Part shown: positions 22,495-35,840 of the stretch, piece by piece
Layout of the letters: every line of letters begins with the position of its first letter
Position numbering within the stretch: position 1 is the stretch's first letter
Assembly: GCA_034769895.1 (NCBI GenBank)
Contig: CM068370.1
Location: 48,350,344 to 48,414,343, forward strand
Direction of reading: 5' to 3'
DNA length: 64,000 nt
From: Magicicada septendecula
Lineage: Eukaryota > Arthropoda > Insecta > Hemiptera > Cicadidae
Notes under the pieces: model-generated
The model's input: the letters and a program-made list of their open reading frames with translations, nothing else
Told to the model about the DNA's origin: nothing
Database searches by the model: none
Program-made: the position numbers and the translations under genes

Positions 22495-25140
22495 AATTTA
22501 ACCACACAACAAATAGAAAAGTTAATATCAATATATAATAAATACCGCTATGTTTTCTCTGATGTACCTGGCAAAGTAAAAGATTATCAATTTACACTAC
22601 AATTCAAGGAGCCTGTAAATTTTAATAAAAAATCATATCCCGTTGCTTATGCATTAAAAGAAGCAGTGAGGGCTGAACTAGACAAAATGATAGCAGAAGA
22701 TATTATTGAATATAGCTGTTCCCCATATACCAGTCCGTTGATAGCAGTTCCAAAGAAAGATGGCAAAGTACGACTCTGTTTGGATGCTAGAGAGATTAAT
22801 AAGATCATAGTTAATGACAGAACATCTCCCGGAGAGATTGAGGAGATACTGAAAAAATTCAATGGCATACAATTTATTAGCACCTGGGATACGGTTTGTG
22901 GGTATTGGCAGGTGGAGCTACACCCAGATAGTCGAAAGTACGTCGCCTTTATTTTCGAAGGAAGGAACTATCAGTTCAAGAGGCTACCGTTTGGACTGGT
23001 AAACTCAGTAGCTGTATTCGTAAGATGTATGGACCATGTGTTGGGTCCAGATACTATTCCATATACCACAGTCTATGTTGATGACTTGTTGATTACTTCA
23101 GTGAATTGGGAAGACCATTGTGACAGAGTAGGACAAGTATTACAAAAACTATCAGACAATAACGTTACCCTAAAACTTCAAAAATCCAAGCTTATCGCCA
23201 GTGAAGTCCAATTCCTGGGTTTTAACCTAACAAGACAAGGAATAACACCATCCAATGAAAAAATTGAAGCTATCCAGAAGTTCCCAAGTCCTAAAAATAA
23301 AAAGCAACTTCAATCATTTCTGGGACTTTGCAATTATTATAGGAAGTTTCAGAGAAATTATTCTGAAATGACAGCAAAGTTTTCTCCACAATTATCCTCT
23401 AAGAACAAATGGTCCTGGGGACAGGAACAAGACAATTTACTCCAAATGATCAAGCATAATTTCCTAAGATCAGTTGTATTAAAACATCCTAATTTCAATC
23501 AACCTTTCTTCATGAACTGTGATGCCAGTGATATAAGTTTAGGATCTGTATTATATCAAGAAGATAGTGAGGGAGAACATCAGGTGGTGAGTTTTGCAAG
23601 CAGAATACTTAATGGATGTGAACGCAATTATAGTGTAACAGAAAAGGAGTTATTAAGCGTTGTATTCGCTTGTGGGAAATTCAGAACCTACATTCTTGGA
23701 TGCCCGATAACTGTGAGGAGCGATCATAAGTCAATATCTTTCCTAAAAAATTGCAAGATTAACCATGGGAGATTGACAAGGTGGATACTCGCACTACAGG
23801 AGTACCATATAAATTGGGAGTATGTTCCAGGAAAACAGAATATTGCTGCAGATATATTGTCCTGGATTAGCATAGAACAACAAACTTTTGAAGGGGAAAA
23901 AGAAACAATCATCAAGGTATACACTATAATAAAAAACAAGTCAGATTTGGAAAACATCATGAAATCAATTGCACAACAACAAACAGAGGATACCAAAATC
24001 AACAATTTTAGACAAAGACTGATCCAACAGGATGAAAAAATCATTGCATATTACTGTCTACATGAAGACATATTATTTTACAAACCAAATAATAACCAAG
24101 GACCATGGAAGGTGGTGATACCTAAAGCTTTAGAAACAGAATTAATACTGGACTACCACAGTCGATATGGGCATATGGGTGCATTAAAAGTAATGAAGGC
24201 ACTTGAGGAACACACTTACATTAAGAATATCAACAGAAGAGTTAGAGAATGTATTCGGCAGTGTCACATCTGTCAATTGGCAAAATGCAATAACGAAAAA
24301 ACAGAAGGAATTGTGCAACCTATTACATCAACTGGTAAATTGGAGAGAGTATTTTTAGATGTGTGTGGACCGTTACCTCATAGTGGAGGGAGAAAACAGT
24401 ATAAGTTTATTATAATCATGTTCGACCATTACTCCAAGTTTACAAAACTATACCCCATTAATCGGGCAACTACAAAAAAGATTTTGCAAATAGTGATTCA
24501 ACAATACATACCAGAGTTAGGAGCTCCACGATCAATTATTACCGATCACGGAACTCAGTTTCGAGGAAGGGTATGGAAGGAGACTTTGTTAGACTTAGGT
24601 GTCAAGACATATAAAACATCTGTCTATCACCCAAATAGCAACCCGGCGGAAAGAGTACTGAGGGAGGTCGGCCGTATACTCAGAACATATTGTTTTGATA
24701 AACACCAGAAGTGGAGTGATTACATTACACAAACAGAGAGCTTTATCAACTTAGCTTACCATGAAGCAATACAAGATACTCCATATACCATAATGCATGA
24801 AAGACTACCACCCCGAGAAATTAGTGAAATAATCAATTTCCCAAACAACCCAGCTTACCAGTTCGACAACGTGAGGTTCCACAGCAAACTGAATGAACAA
24901 GTGGAGAAAAGAAGGAAAAAATATAAAATAATTCAGCAGAAAATGATCCAGTACAAGATTGGAGACAAGGTATTGTTAAAAAACCGCGAATTGCCAAGTT
25001 CCAAGGAAGGAATAGCAAAAAAGCTATTATTACTGTATAATGGACCATATGTTGTTATAAAAAACAATAACAATAATTCTTATGTCATTAGTGATGTGGA
25101 AACAAAAAAGATTAAGGGGACATACAACCAAGTTCCTTAA
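22495..25140 (+). pseudogene. D2 pol: RT, RNase H and integrase part
   Basis: The frame is open from the E-LTR junction to 25140. Visible are the RT (VRLCLDAREINK, TVCGYWQVELH, catalytic YVDDLLITS at about 23078), RNase H (NCDASDISLGSVLYQ near 23515, RSDHKSISFL), an HHCC zinc finger (HSRYGHMGALK...CHICQLAK), the integrase core (ITDHGTQF near 24540, NPAERVLREVGR near 24640) and the GPYVVIK module. It closely resembles E pol and is a sister family. Gag and protease of this copy are not next to it; E's LTR occupies that side. This stretch itself looks unbroken. Confidence 0.93.
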
Positions 25141-26205
25141 AAATGTATTATGAACCTAATAAACAAAGTTGAATATACCACCAAAATTCTAAAGAAATAG
25201 TAAGAACAACTTACAACTAATTATTTATGAGAATTAATATGGAACTGAAGAATTTATTATTATAATACCTCAAAATTGAAAGAATATAGTAAGCTCATCT
25301 TACCAACTTTGATAATCGAGAACATAATTTTAAATGAAGCCAAATAAACAAATTTGAATATCTCAGAATTCAGATAAATAGTAAGGACAACTTACAGTAC
25401 AGTTTGATAATGTTATTATGAATCAAGCAGATAAACAACTGGGAATAAATTTCCAAATTCTAAACAAAATAAGCACCTCTTATTAAACACAGTTATGAAC
25501 TTATTATTGGAATATAAAAGAAAGATGCAACATACATAAATTGGAAGAAACCATAGTGCTATAAAATGAATAAGAAAGGACAAATGTAGACAATCGACGA
25601 TGAAAATAAGACAAGACTAGAAACGAATTTACTACAAATAACCTGTCATGATTGTGAGAGAATCCACAACAACTATAGATACAGATACTTGTTATGTTTT
25701 AATTGAATGAAGATAGTGAAGGAAAAAATGAAGATTAAGCAGTACTGATAAAGAAGGAAGGAAGATAGTACCAATTGAAAAAAAAAAATGTTATTAATAT
25801 CGCCACAAGAAAATAAACATCTGAAAGAATCAATGGAAGGAAATATTTAGATCTGAGAAGTTAGACTGAGTGAACAATCCCAAGAATATATTATATTACT
25901 TTATTTTATTTTAGTCGTGAATAGACTAGTGATTATTAAATGTGATTGACTGACGAGATAGCTCCAGCAATCGATATTATTGATGTATTATGTATTATAA
26001 GGACAGCGGGGTATTAGGTCAAGAGAGCCCCCCGACTGATTCCAGAATATATGGTGATTAATTTGTTAGGGAAGTAACATGTTCCAGGGATAGAACACTT
26101 ATAATTAAAGACAAGTATACCAGATCATAATAAGAATAACAAATGATAATGTGAAAGATAAGATAATTGATAATTTCAACAAAAACAATATTTTATTAAA
26201 ATGAT
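25141..26205 (+). repeat. D2 3' UTR with four stem-loop repeats at 88-92 bp spacing
   Basis: No protein. Stem-loops GTAAG-N5-CTTAC start at 25200, 25289 and 25381; a fourth at 25469 is ATAAG-N5-CTTAT, so both arms changed together and pairing is kept. The second repeat (25271-25345) also resembles the protease-coding stretch of D at 31399-31475 (both have GAATATAGTAAG, then CATCTTACCAACTTT). The same array is in D1 at 42965-43248. The remainder is AT-rich with no further structure I can see. Confidence 0.65.
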
Positions 26206-26227
26206 CAAATTTGGTGGCAGGGTAGTA
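26206..26227 (+). other. D polypurine tract
   Basis: TTTGGTGGCAGGGTAGTA directly before the LTR start TGTAACATGAC. Confidence 0.7.
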
Positions 26228-29043
26228 TGTAACATGACATTTGGAACAACTAATATTGTACCTGATTTAATGAAGACTTTGGTTAAGAAACTAACAAGAA
26301 GAACAATATCTTCCAAGATGATAGTGAAGAGGAATGACTAACCATTTTAGACTGACTAGTAAGACAACTGACCGTACCCAAATTAATGATTATGGCTAAG
26401 TGATGTAAAATACCTTCAACCCCAAATATGACATGAACTTTCAGTATTGACCAAATAAAGAATTATAAAGACAGACGGCTTATGAACCAGTACTATAAAG
26501 AAACAAATGGTTTCATTTAATGTATCATAATATCTAGATAATCAAAATACAAATTGAGGGATAATAGGCCCAAACATGTAACATTATGTAAAAGAAATAT
26601 TAGTAAATAATTAAGTTAATTGATGTAACGAAAATATAAATACACCTGATGATAGATACTTGAACCATACAAATAATTGTCACATATAGCGTTCATAAGA
26701 TTGTCCAGTAAACAACAAATTATAACTTGGTCACAATAACATTGATAACAAGAGTGAAACACATATAAACAGTAAATGTAACAAGATTATTAGAACTGTG
26801 TGGTGAGGTGGAGCAACAGTGTTCACTTTATTGTAATTTTTGTAAGTCAGACATCAGTAAGTATACAGATGTTGAAACTCATATAAACAGTAAATCTAAC
26901 GTAGACAGTGTCAGAGTAATTCATAAATTAACTGACAAAAGACCAATTAATTAGTGTAGAATTTGTTTTGTAAAATGTGCATATTTTATGTTTTAGCACA
27001 GTGTTTTATATCATAGTATTTGTGTTGTGTTTTTTGTATGTAGCAGGTGATACAGTTAGTTTAAAGGAATGTCAATTTAATGATATTAATTCCAATTTTT
27101 TTATGTTGTGTTAACAAATATAACCATAGAACTGGTGTTAAACCATGGTAAATTGATTGACAAAGCAGAATGGACTATATAAAGATGTTTTGTTAAGTGT
27201 CAAACACTTATACAGTTTGAGTAAAAAACAGTTATTTGTGCAAGGATTTGGTAAAATCATAGCCATGTGGGCATGAATTTAACTATTAGAATAATATATC
27301 TTTTGTGTTGTTAAAATAACGTTATATGTTAAACAATTTTGATGAGTGTTAAAAGTTAATTTAATTGTTAAAGATTTTAAAACATGGTGATGAAAATAAT
27401 ACAAGTACATAGGCCAGGTGAAACCAACTTTGGTAAACTTTGAATAATAATGTTAGAAACTTTGTAAAACAAATGTGAAAGGGTAGATGTATTTATAGGT
27501 AATGATGTATACAAGGAATATAGAAACAAAATAATACATATCAAGTTATTTAAGAAAATTTCCAATGACAAAATTGTAACGTCTATAGTTCTTAAGTAAA
27601 AGTAGGCATGTTTAGTGTCTAAATGTGACAAATGTGAAGATAAAAATAATGCTGATAATGGTTTTAAATTCCCATTCAGTATAGAAAAGTTATGTTAATT
27701 CAAAGATTTTGAACAAATTTTAGACTTTGAAATAATGAAAGTATATGACAATGTATATCCGAATTAGCCAACCAGATTCCAAGTTTACCCTTAGCAACCA
27801 GAAATTTCGGATAAATAAAATGAGACTTCTTTGACAACGATCTTAGCGGATAGACGCGTTTTTAAAACGTCCTGCATTATATAATATAAATTGTGAAAAA
27901 ACTATACAAACAGATAAATACAGTTAGAGGTACACTACACGAACTTTTTGCAATAACAGAAGAATACCCATTACATGGAATAGAAGATACAAGAACCAGG
28001 AAGAAGATCTGAAGTGGACGTAGGCCGAGGAAGAAGATCTGACGTGTACGTGGGCCCTATCTTCAACCAGGAAGAATACAAGAAGAGGATTTGGTGATTT
28101 TGACATATTATTATATTGTACTTCTACACCCACATTTGTATACACGACCTTTAAGTAATAATCAACTAAACTACAGACACCATATAACACAAACACTAAG
28201 AACAATCACTAATAACACTATATAAGATTAACACCTTTTCAAACACAACAAGAACTTTTAATTCACATAATAATTATTAAAGCCTGAACTGGACATAACC
28301 TTTTAAAACTGATAACCATTATACAACTGCCTGTGTGCACGTTACACTTTAACATTGTGATATCCTTTAATTGTAAAACTTGTATTTTGATTTATAGAGT
28401 AATATTTTGTTTATTTGTAATCCCCGAACCATATACGCCCTGAGATAATTTATATTTTTATTAAAAACGTTAACAAGAGCATTGTTTTGGTCTGGAAGAA
28501 ATACTGAATGTTTGGCTACTGCTGCCAACTGGTAAAGAGAAGAATTATAATTTGCGCTACAATTGCGATTATCCTGTTCAAATTTATTAAAACAGTTAAC
28601 CAGTGTTTTTTTCCGAATAAAGGATTCTTATAAGGATACATGTTTGATGGTATTTGTGTGTCGTTATTATTGCTGTTACATTTAGGAAATAAAATCCACA
28701 GATTGCAGCAGACACGACAATTGGCAACGGTGAGTGACGTCACGGAAGCGTGCGGTATAGTGGGAGCAAGCGGCAATTTACAAAACCATACGCCGTTCAA
28801 CATACACATTAATAATTACACATCGACGACTCCAGTGCGAGTTAGTCGCTACATTATTTATCTATTTACAAGTTGACAGTTCCAACGGGCGGTGTAATTC
28901 AAGTGCACACAACATAAATACAAGTAACCTATTACTAATAACATTGTACGTAGCGAAATATTCTTATCGTTACAAGTTGACGAGCCTGAAGTGAGGCTAC
29001 ATTTCAATATAGAAGTAACCCTATACGAATTTTATTCGTTACA
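26228..29043 (+). repeat. D LTR shared by D2 (3') and D1 (5')
   Basis: About 2.8 kb, TGTAACATGA...TCGTTACA, preceded by the polypurine tract of D2 and followed by the PBS of D1, so it serves as the 3' LTR of one copy and the 5' LTR of the next. No coding similarity. Near its end, LTR-end-like TTACA plus PBS-like TTGAC blocks occur at 28866-28885 and 28970-28990, before the real pair at 29039-29060. Confidence 0.85.
27998..28056 (+). repeat. Two direct 29-bp repeats in the D LTR
   Basis: Two copies of AGGAAGAAGATCTGA followed by GTG(G/T)ACGT(A/G)GGCC, head to tail. Confidence 0.7.
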
Positions 29044-29047
29044 GAAT

Positions 29048-29068
29048 TGGCGCACCAACGTGTGAGGC
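29048..29068 (+). other. D primer-binding site
   Basis: TGGCGCACCAACGTGTGAGG, five bases after the LTR end (four bases, GAAT, lie between). Confidence 0.75.
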
Positions 29069-29126
29069 GTGTAGTTTAATATAAATTAAATTATAATTTA
29101 TAGTTAAATAAACAAAAATAGACAAG

Positions 29127-31139
29127 ATGAGGAAGCGAGAAGTATCACGCAAAAGAGCGGCCGAAACCGAGAAGGTAGACGAGTTAAACATGGAAGACAA
29201 AGAAGCGACACCGGTCGAGGAGGTAGAAGTAATAATAAGAGACGACCAAGGAGATAGACAAGAACCGGACAAAGTTACAGAGAGCGTTGACCTGAAGAGC
29301 CTTATGGAATATTTAAAACAGAGTCATGAAGATTTCAGTAAGAGAACGGAAGAAAAAATGGAGGAATTAAGCGCGAAGAGTAATAAGAACTTAGAAAAAT
29401 TGAAGGAAGAATTAAATGAGAACAGTAATAAGAACTTAGAAAAATTGAAGGAGGAATTAAAAACGGGCAATAAACAGTCTACGGAGGAATTAAGCTGAAA
29501 ATTGGAAGAGACTAATAAGAAAATTGAAGAAAAAATGGGAGAATTGAAAGAGAATAGCAGTAAAATGGAAGAGAAAATGGATGAAAATAATAGAGCATTG
29601 AGGGAAGAATTGAAGGGAAATTACCAAGAGACCATGAAAAAACTAGATGAACACAAAGAGTCATTAAAAGAAGAGTGGAATAACAAGATGGAAATTAATA
29701 ACCGGCAATTGCAGGAAGAATGGGACAAGAAGCTGGAAGAACCGGTGACTGAAATTAAAAGGGTAGAATCCGAGACCAAGGAAAAGTGTGAGCGGATGAA
29801 TCAAGAGATACTGAGCGTCCGGGAAGAAACGAACGGACGAGTTGAAAACATAAGAACCAACCAAGCAGTGATGGGAGAAAGATTAGAAGGTATGAGTACT
29901 AGTCTCAATCGAGTACAAGACCAAACAACTGCTCATAGGGATGAAATCAATTCCCTAAAAAACAGACAATGTACCGGTGCCCATACAACATGCGAGGAAA
30001 ATCGAGAAGTGATCGATTTTCAAAACTATAGAAGAAACCCCATGCTATTCTTAGAACGAGTCGAAGAGAAGATAGCCAAAACCGGAGAAGACAGATGGTT
30101 TGTGATAAGGAGCATGCTGGACGAGATGTTCCGAAAAGTATATGACAATTGGTGGACGGCGATGCGGCCGAGTATACAGAACTTCCAAGAGTTTAAAAAG
30201 CAGTTCAAATCTAAATATTGGTCTGATGCCACACAACACATGATAAGGAGTGACATAGGATTGGGCCGATATGACCTGCACGGCAAGCAAACTCCAACCG
30301 CATATTTTCTTGGCAAAATAAATATAGCCAGACATTTAGAGCCTGCAATTCCTACGGAATGTTTAGTGCGGCTATTAGCTTACCACTATGGTGGCGAAAT
30401 TACAAGAGGCCGAATAAATGGACGCATACAAACCATCGAGGAGATGTCAACATTATTGGCAGAGATGGAACAGGAGAAGAACTTCCTCCAGTATAGACGA
30501 AGGAACGATGAGATAAATAGAAATAATGGTTGCCGCGACGCCCCATATGAAAACAATGGGCAACGACCAAACAATAGTTATAACAACAACGGTAACCACT
30601 ATCAGCGCGGTTACCAAAACCAGAATAACACTAACAACTACCCACGAAATAATGCGAATAATAACAACAATAACAACAACCACTATTACCGTAGCCCTCC
30701 TACGAATAATAACAATAATGGATACCAGCGTGCCAACGACAGAGAACACCAGTACCAGAACAACCTAGGTTATAACAGCAACTACGATAACCGATACAGG
30801 CATAATAATAACGGCAATAATACCAATCAAAATCAAACATATCGAAGACAAGTGAATTATGTAAACGTTGACGATAGAGATGTGGGAAGACGTTGGTACC
30901 AGGGACGAGCAAATTATAATGTAAACCGTGGAAGAAGTTTTCAGGAGGAGAGTAACCAGCACTACTGCGATGAACATCGGCGAAGTAGAAGCTGCGACGA
31001 CAACAGAAACAACCGAAACTCAGTGACGTTCAATAATAACGCCATTGAGGTACAAGAGTCGCAGAGCAGAGACAGACCCAATCAATCAGACAACAGGACT
31101 GAGGAGATCAGCCCTGATTTAAACGAACTGCGGCAGTGA
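29127..31139 (+). pseudogene. D1 gag: coiled-coil, capsid-like core, Asn-rich tail
   Basis: Starts MRKREVSRKRAAETEK, 84 bases after the LTR. An acidic segment leads into a long coiled coil with repeats such as SNKNLEKLKEELNE. The capsid-like core (FQNYRRNPMLFLERVEEKI, NWWTAMRPSIQNFQEFKKQF, YFLGKINIARHLEP) aligns plainly with that of E. The tail contains runs of Asn (NANNNNNNNNHYY type) with Tyr and Arg, and no CCHC knuckle. Its stop overlaps the start of the pol frame by four bases, suggesting a frame change between gag and pol as known for the family. About one break. Confidence 0.87.
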
Positions 31140-31846
31140 AAATCCACCAGGTCCCATCACTGAACCAGCAATTTGGGTACTTACTAGGACGAGACAAAAC
31201 GACTGACGATACGTTGACAGTAGTGCACAATCATTTCTTAAAAAATGTTAGAGAAGAACTACTGAACGAAGACACGATAACGCAAAATAATTCAAATAAT
31301 GAGATCTTTATATCATCGCCCAAGTGAATGGACTAGAGACAAGATGCATGATAGATACGGGCGCAAACGTGTCGTTAATCGACAACAATGAATACATCAA
31401 AATTCAAGAATATAGTAAGGCCATCTTACCAACTTTACCAATTAAAAATATAATTTTAATCGGAGCCACTGGAAGGCAAAACAAGTCAATAAGAAAACAG
31501 GTATCATTAACAGTGACCAGCAGAAATGTAGCTATACCTATGATTTTTCTAATAGCTAGTAATCTACCATTTAATCTACTAATAGGCTGTGATATTTTGA
31601 GAAAATACTCAGCAATAATTGACATGAGACAAGCCATAGTGTCATTAAAAGTGGATAATATAGAATGGACAGCAAAATTAGTAGAAAATAAAAATGTACC
31701 TTCATGCAATAGTGTAAGAAAATTCAATAATAATCAAGATGAGTCATGGAATGTAAGAAGGGAATACTTTGGGTGTGAAGACAGTTTATGGTTGGAAAAA
31801 TTAGAAGAGATCCGACAATTTCGGTCAGAACAAAATGAATGTAATT
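31140..31846 (+). pseudogene. D1 pol: protease part
   Basis: Contains the retropepsin active site MIDTGANVSLI (about 31348-31380), the flap-side ILIGATGRQNK, and the second hydrophobic motif LPFNLLIGCDILRKYSAI. These are the expected retropepsin elements; the enzyme cleaves the Gag-Pol precursor. It stops at the solo LTR; the matching downstream part of pol resumes at 40259. Broken. Confidence 0.9.
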
Positions 31847-34229
31847 TGTAACGAGAAACTAGGGGTGTGTGTACTTCCTTTAATCTTAAAGCCCCTCGTT
31901 GGGTTCGTCAATATGTAACTGGTTATTTGGGTCGTACCTGTTAAAATGTATCACACTTGTTTATATGGTGTATTAGTGTGAATGTAGTGTGTTTGCCTCA
32001 CACTGGTCGTTACATAAATCGACGTCACTACTGGAGTCCGTAGCGTTGTCAATGTTACCAGTACAACCTACCTGTTAAATCATAGGGATTGCTATTCCCG
32101 GGTGGCGCCAAATTGTTTCTGTTAAAACAATTAAAATATTTAATTTTTAAGATAATACGTGATATTAGCATAGACAGCTGTGACGTTCGAATTGTTCCCG
32201 CTGCTACACAGGTTGTCGACTCGGCCGCTCGTGATGAGCGCTAGTTGGCTGTTGCTTAAAACTTCGCTAACACACATATATTCTACAAAAATCCTATGAA
32301 ATAACAAGATAGTAATGTTCTGTTCTGCGTTTTTTAATACAAATTTAATTATCAATAAATATGACAAATGAATCGTAAATAATTTTATAATACTATGCTC
32401 CGGCTTAGAGCTTGAAACACAAAATATCTCAGAGTTGGCAAAATTGATTTCAAAACATTATCGTTCAGTCACTTTCAATAAATTACTATGTTTTTTAAAA
32501 TCTGGAGTTCTTTTGATCATGAAAATAGACATAAACGTTGATTACATCAAAAAAGTACACTACCATACCTTATACGTACTTAGGATTTATAATGTGTTTG
32601 TACAATTTGTTCAGTAGTGTCGTATTTCTGTTACAGTAGTTGTGTTCACAAATAAGGTTATCTATATAGTTTAATAAAACGTTTTTTATGTAAGTAAATT
32701 ATGCCTTTACCTTTGAAAGAAAATACTACCTTTTAAATAGTGAGAAATTTTATCATTTGAAAATAATTTATGTAATTTAGGGTTTTGGGAATAAGGAAGT
32801 TATTCGGTACTTATCAATTCGTTTCACGTTGAAATGTCATCATCAGGATAGGCGTATATTCTTCGAATTTGGGCTGGTTTAAAACTTCTAACACCTCCTT
32901 CATCTGGTCTTGGGTTTTTTCTTTAATTAATTTAGTTAATCTGGTTCCTGGACATCATGTATTCTTTATAGATCGACGTCTCTTCATTTGGGGTCATCTT
33001 GGTTCACTGATTCGACTTTTTGTAACTGTTTAAATTAAAATTTTAATCGGGACAATTTTGCGCGTCGCTTACCCACGCTTCGTTTTTTCAGAGTCTATAT
33101 AATTTAACGGAAAATAAGCCCTCAAACGTCTCGTTGTCATAGTAACCAATAATTCAATGCTTGGTTAATTACTCCTTACATACATTGTTAAAATATTTGA
33201 ATTTTTATTCAAATTTATTAAGTATTTTCCTAATGATTTTATTCCCTTATAATTCCTTTGGGATAATAAATGACATCACTATTATTTTTCTTTCCTTTCA
33301 AAGTTTACAATGATACCTCATAAGGTCATATTCTGTTATACATTAACTATAGTCTAATTATTTGACATTTAATAATTAACATATCTTTCTTAAATTAAAT
33401 TATTACAATAACATTTCTGTGTTAAAATAACTGATATATAATTACTGTCTATTCACTGGTCTTAGATTAGTAAGATTTTTTGTGAAATTGATACAATTTA
33501 CATTTGAATGTCTTTGGCAGTTAAATGTTTTCATATTCAAAATCAGCCATGATTGTTTTTTAGTGTATTTCTTTTTAAATTACATTCTGAATTCAGCCTG
33601 ATGGGCTTTACTTATTTGTTTATGTTTTAACTACTATTCAACATATATTTTCATTATTCTTCCTTTAAAATATCATAATTATGTTTATGGACTGTAAGTT
33701 CCTTTCAGCCACATTCCTCCTTTAACATTGAACCAACTATTCTTTACAAGTCATTATTTATTACTAGTACTAACATTGATTTCTTTCTTGAGTTACAAAC
33801 TAAAGTGATAAACATTGTCACTTTTCCTGAAATTATGAAAGTTGATTCCCCCTTCAACATGGGGTGTTGTATTCTTTACAATCTGAATTTTAATAACAAA
33901 ACTTTAATTCTGTTCTATCATGCCATGTTAACACAAGTTATTTGTCTGGGCTTTCTCCCTGAATAATATTACAAGCTTCCTTAATATTAATTTGGATTAC
34001 TATTTCTAATTACTTCTAGATATATTACTAATTATAATCTCACTCCAATCATTGTTTGTTTATCAAGATTTCACAGAGTGTCTGCTTACTTATCATTCTA
34101 TTTTGAATGTTTCACATACACTTTCATTATTTTTTAGGGCATTTACACTTCACTAAAGCACTTCACTTTGGTTCATTGTTTTGTAATTAGTGTTATTTAA
34201 TGGGTAATCTCTATACTTTCTCCTACCAT

Positions 34230-35824
34230 TGTAACGTCTTTTTTCCGCGTTACAAATCCAGGGAACCCCTCGTAATTAAACTCCGTTAATTAGATGGGTT
34301 GCCTACGTTGTAACAGAATTGATCACAAATAATTAAAGTAACAAATTACTTACTAACTGTGTAAGGAAACAATGGGAAGGTATACAATTGATTTAAGCAC
34401 TCATCATATGTGTGTAACACGAAGACTTTTCTTTATTTAACATTTAAAAGAAAATATATACTGACAGATCCCATGACTTTACTAATTCAATTATTAAGTT
34501 ATTTGAAAGGTTTCTTTAACTTTGAGATCAACTTGATTTTACATAGCTACACCTCGGATCCGGGTCACTTACTGTATTTCTGCAATTAAAACTTTTAATT
34601 TTACTCATTTCATGATATTAGCTTGCAAGACTTTCTTTTATTCAACCATTGGAAGAATGGTATTATTGCTTGAATTATATTACTCTACATTAGCATATAA
34701 ACTGTTACAACGTATGAAGTTAGAATAGTTACATGAAATTCTTAGATTTAATTTATAAGTCTTTACAAAGTTATAGTTTCTGAAAAGTCTCTTTCAAGAT
34801 GTGTAGTGTAACAAATATTAGTAACCCTCGATAGACAGGCTATCGAGTCACCTTTTAATTGGTATACTGAAGACTCGTCCTGGTGTATCAGTCTTGGGAA
34901 ACAGGAACAGCTACGTCGTCATCTCGGTCTGGCCTTCCTCTGTAAAGGGCTCCAAAAGTTCGCAGGTTGAACAATATGCAGAGTAGATATCTCAGATGAT
35001 CTTGTAGATTATCGGAAGTCCCGATCTGCATCTTCTGTCACGTGCAGTAGAATTTGTGGCTTCTGATGATTCACATGTCCGGGTATGATTTTGGAATTGT
35101 TGTTATTTGTTCAAGCACGATGTCATCTTGTGTTACACTCTTTGTTACGTTTCGATACTTTTTGTTTTACATTACTTTAAACTTATTGTCTATTCACATG
35201 ACTACATTAATTACTACATCCAGATGCTTTGAACAGCGACATCTGGTACACCATCTTAAGACGAGACAAAATGTAGTTAACATATTTTAAGCGCACAGCT
35301 CCTACGTCTGTACTGTACGGAGTCACCATTGCAAGAGAGAGAAATTCCGCTCCCTTCGCCTGGTACTGGGCAAAAGTTAGTGGGACAATTTCCGCGCGAG
35401 AATATAGTTCCTAACTATATTTAAGTTAACTTTTTTATTTATACAAACTATCCCTAAACAAATATACATAATTTAAATCAGTTGTTTTTGCGACTATTTA
35501 TGCCTTCAGATTTTTTTATTATTAACATTAGTTTTTTTTATTCTTAATCTAACTCACACAAGACTCGGAAAACATGTCGAGTCTGGAATCAACAGGACAG
35601 CGCCTGCTTACAAGCAAAGGGTTAAATACGATATTCATAACTCTTTACAATTTATCTTTTTATTAGAGTATCTTATAACTAATTAATTACTGCTTCCTCT
35701 CATACTGAGTACATACATGTATTTTATATTAATACAGTGAGATTTAAATGGCTTAAGAGCTCGCAACCTTAATTTTTTTTAAAATTTTATTATTTTGATT
35801 ATTGGTACAATTTAAATCGTCACA
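34230..35824 (-). repeat. B left (3') LTR
   Basis: About 1.6 kb, no coding similarity. The outer 25 bp contain TGTAACG and CGTTACA as a short inverted pair. Confidence 0.88.
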
Positions 35825-35840
35825 GACTCCACCGCTTAAA
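35825..35840 (-). other. B polypurine-like tract
   Basis: Minus strand GCGGTGGAGTC directly before the LTR start TGTGACGAT. Confidence 0.5.

Larger units (their letters stand above)
22055..26529 (+). repeat. 4.5-kb duplicated segment, copy 1 (partner 39819-44294)
   Basis: The end of the E-type LTR, D pol, D 3' UTR and the first 0.3 kb of the D LTR recur at 39819-44294 with very few differences. The encoded proteins differ at about 8 of some 800 residues. The duplicated unit includes the E-LTR/D junction, so D was duplicated after E had inserted. Confidence 0.9.
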
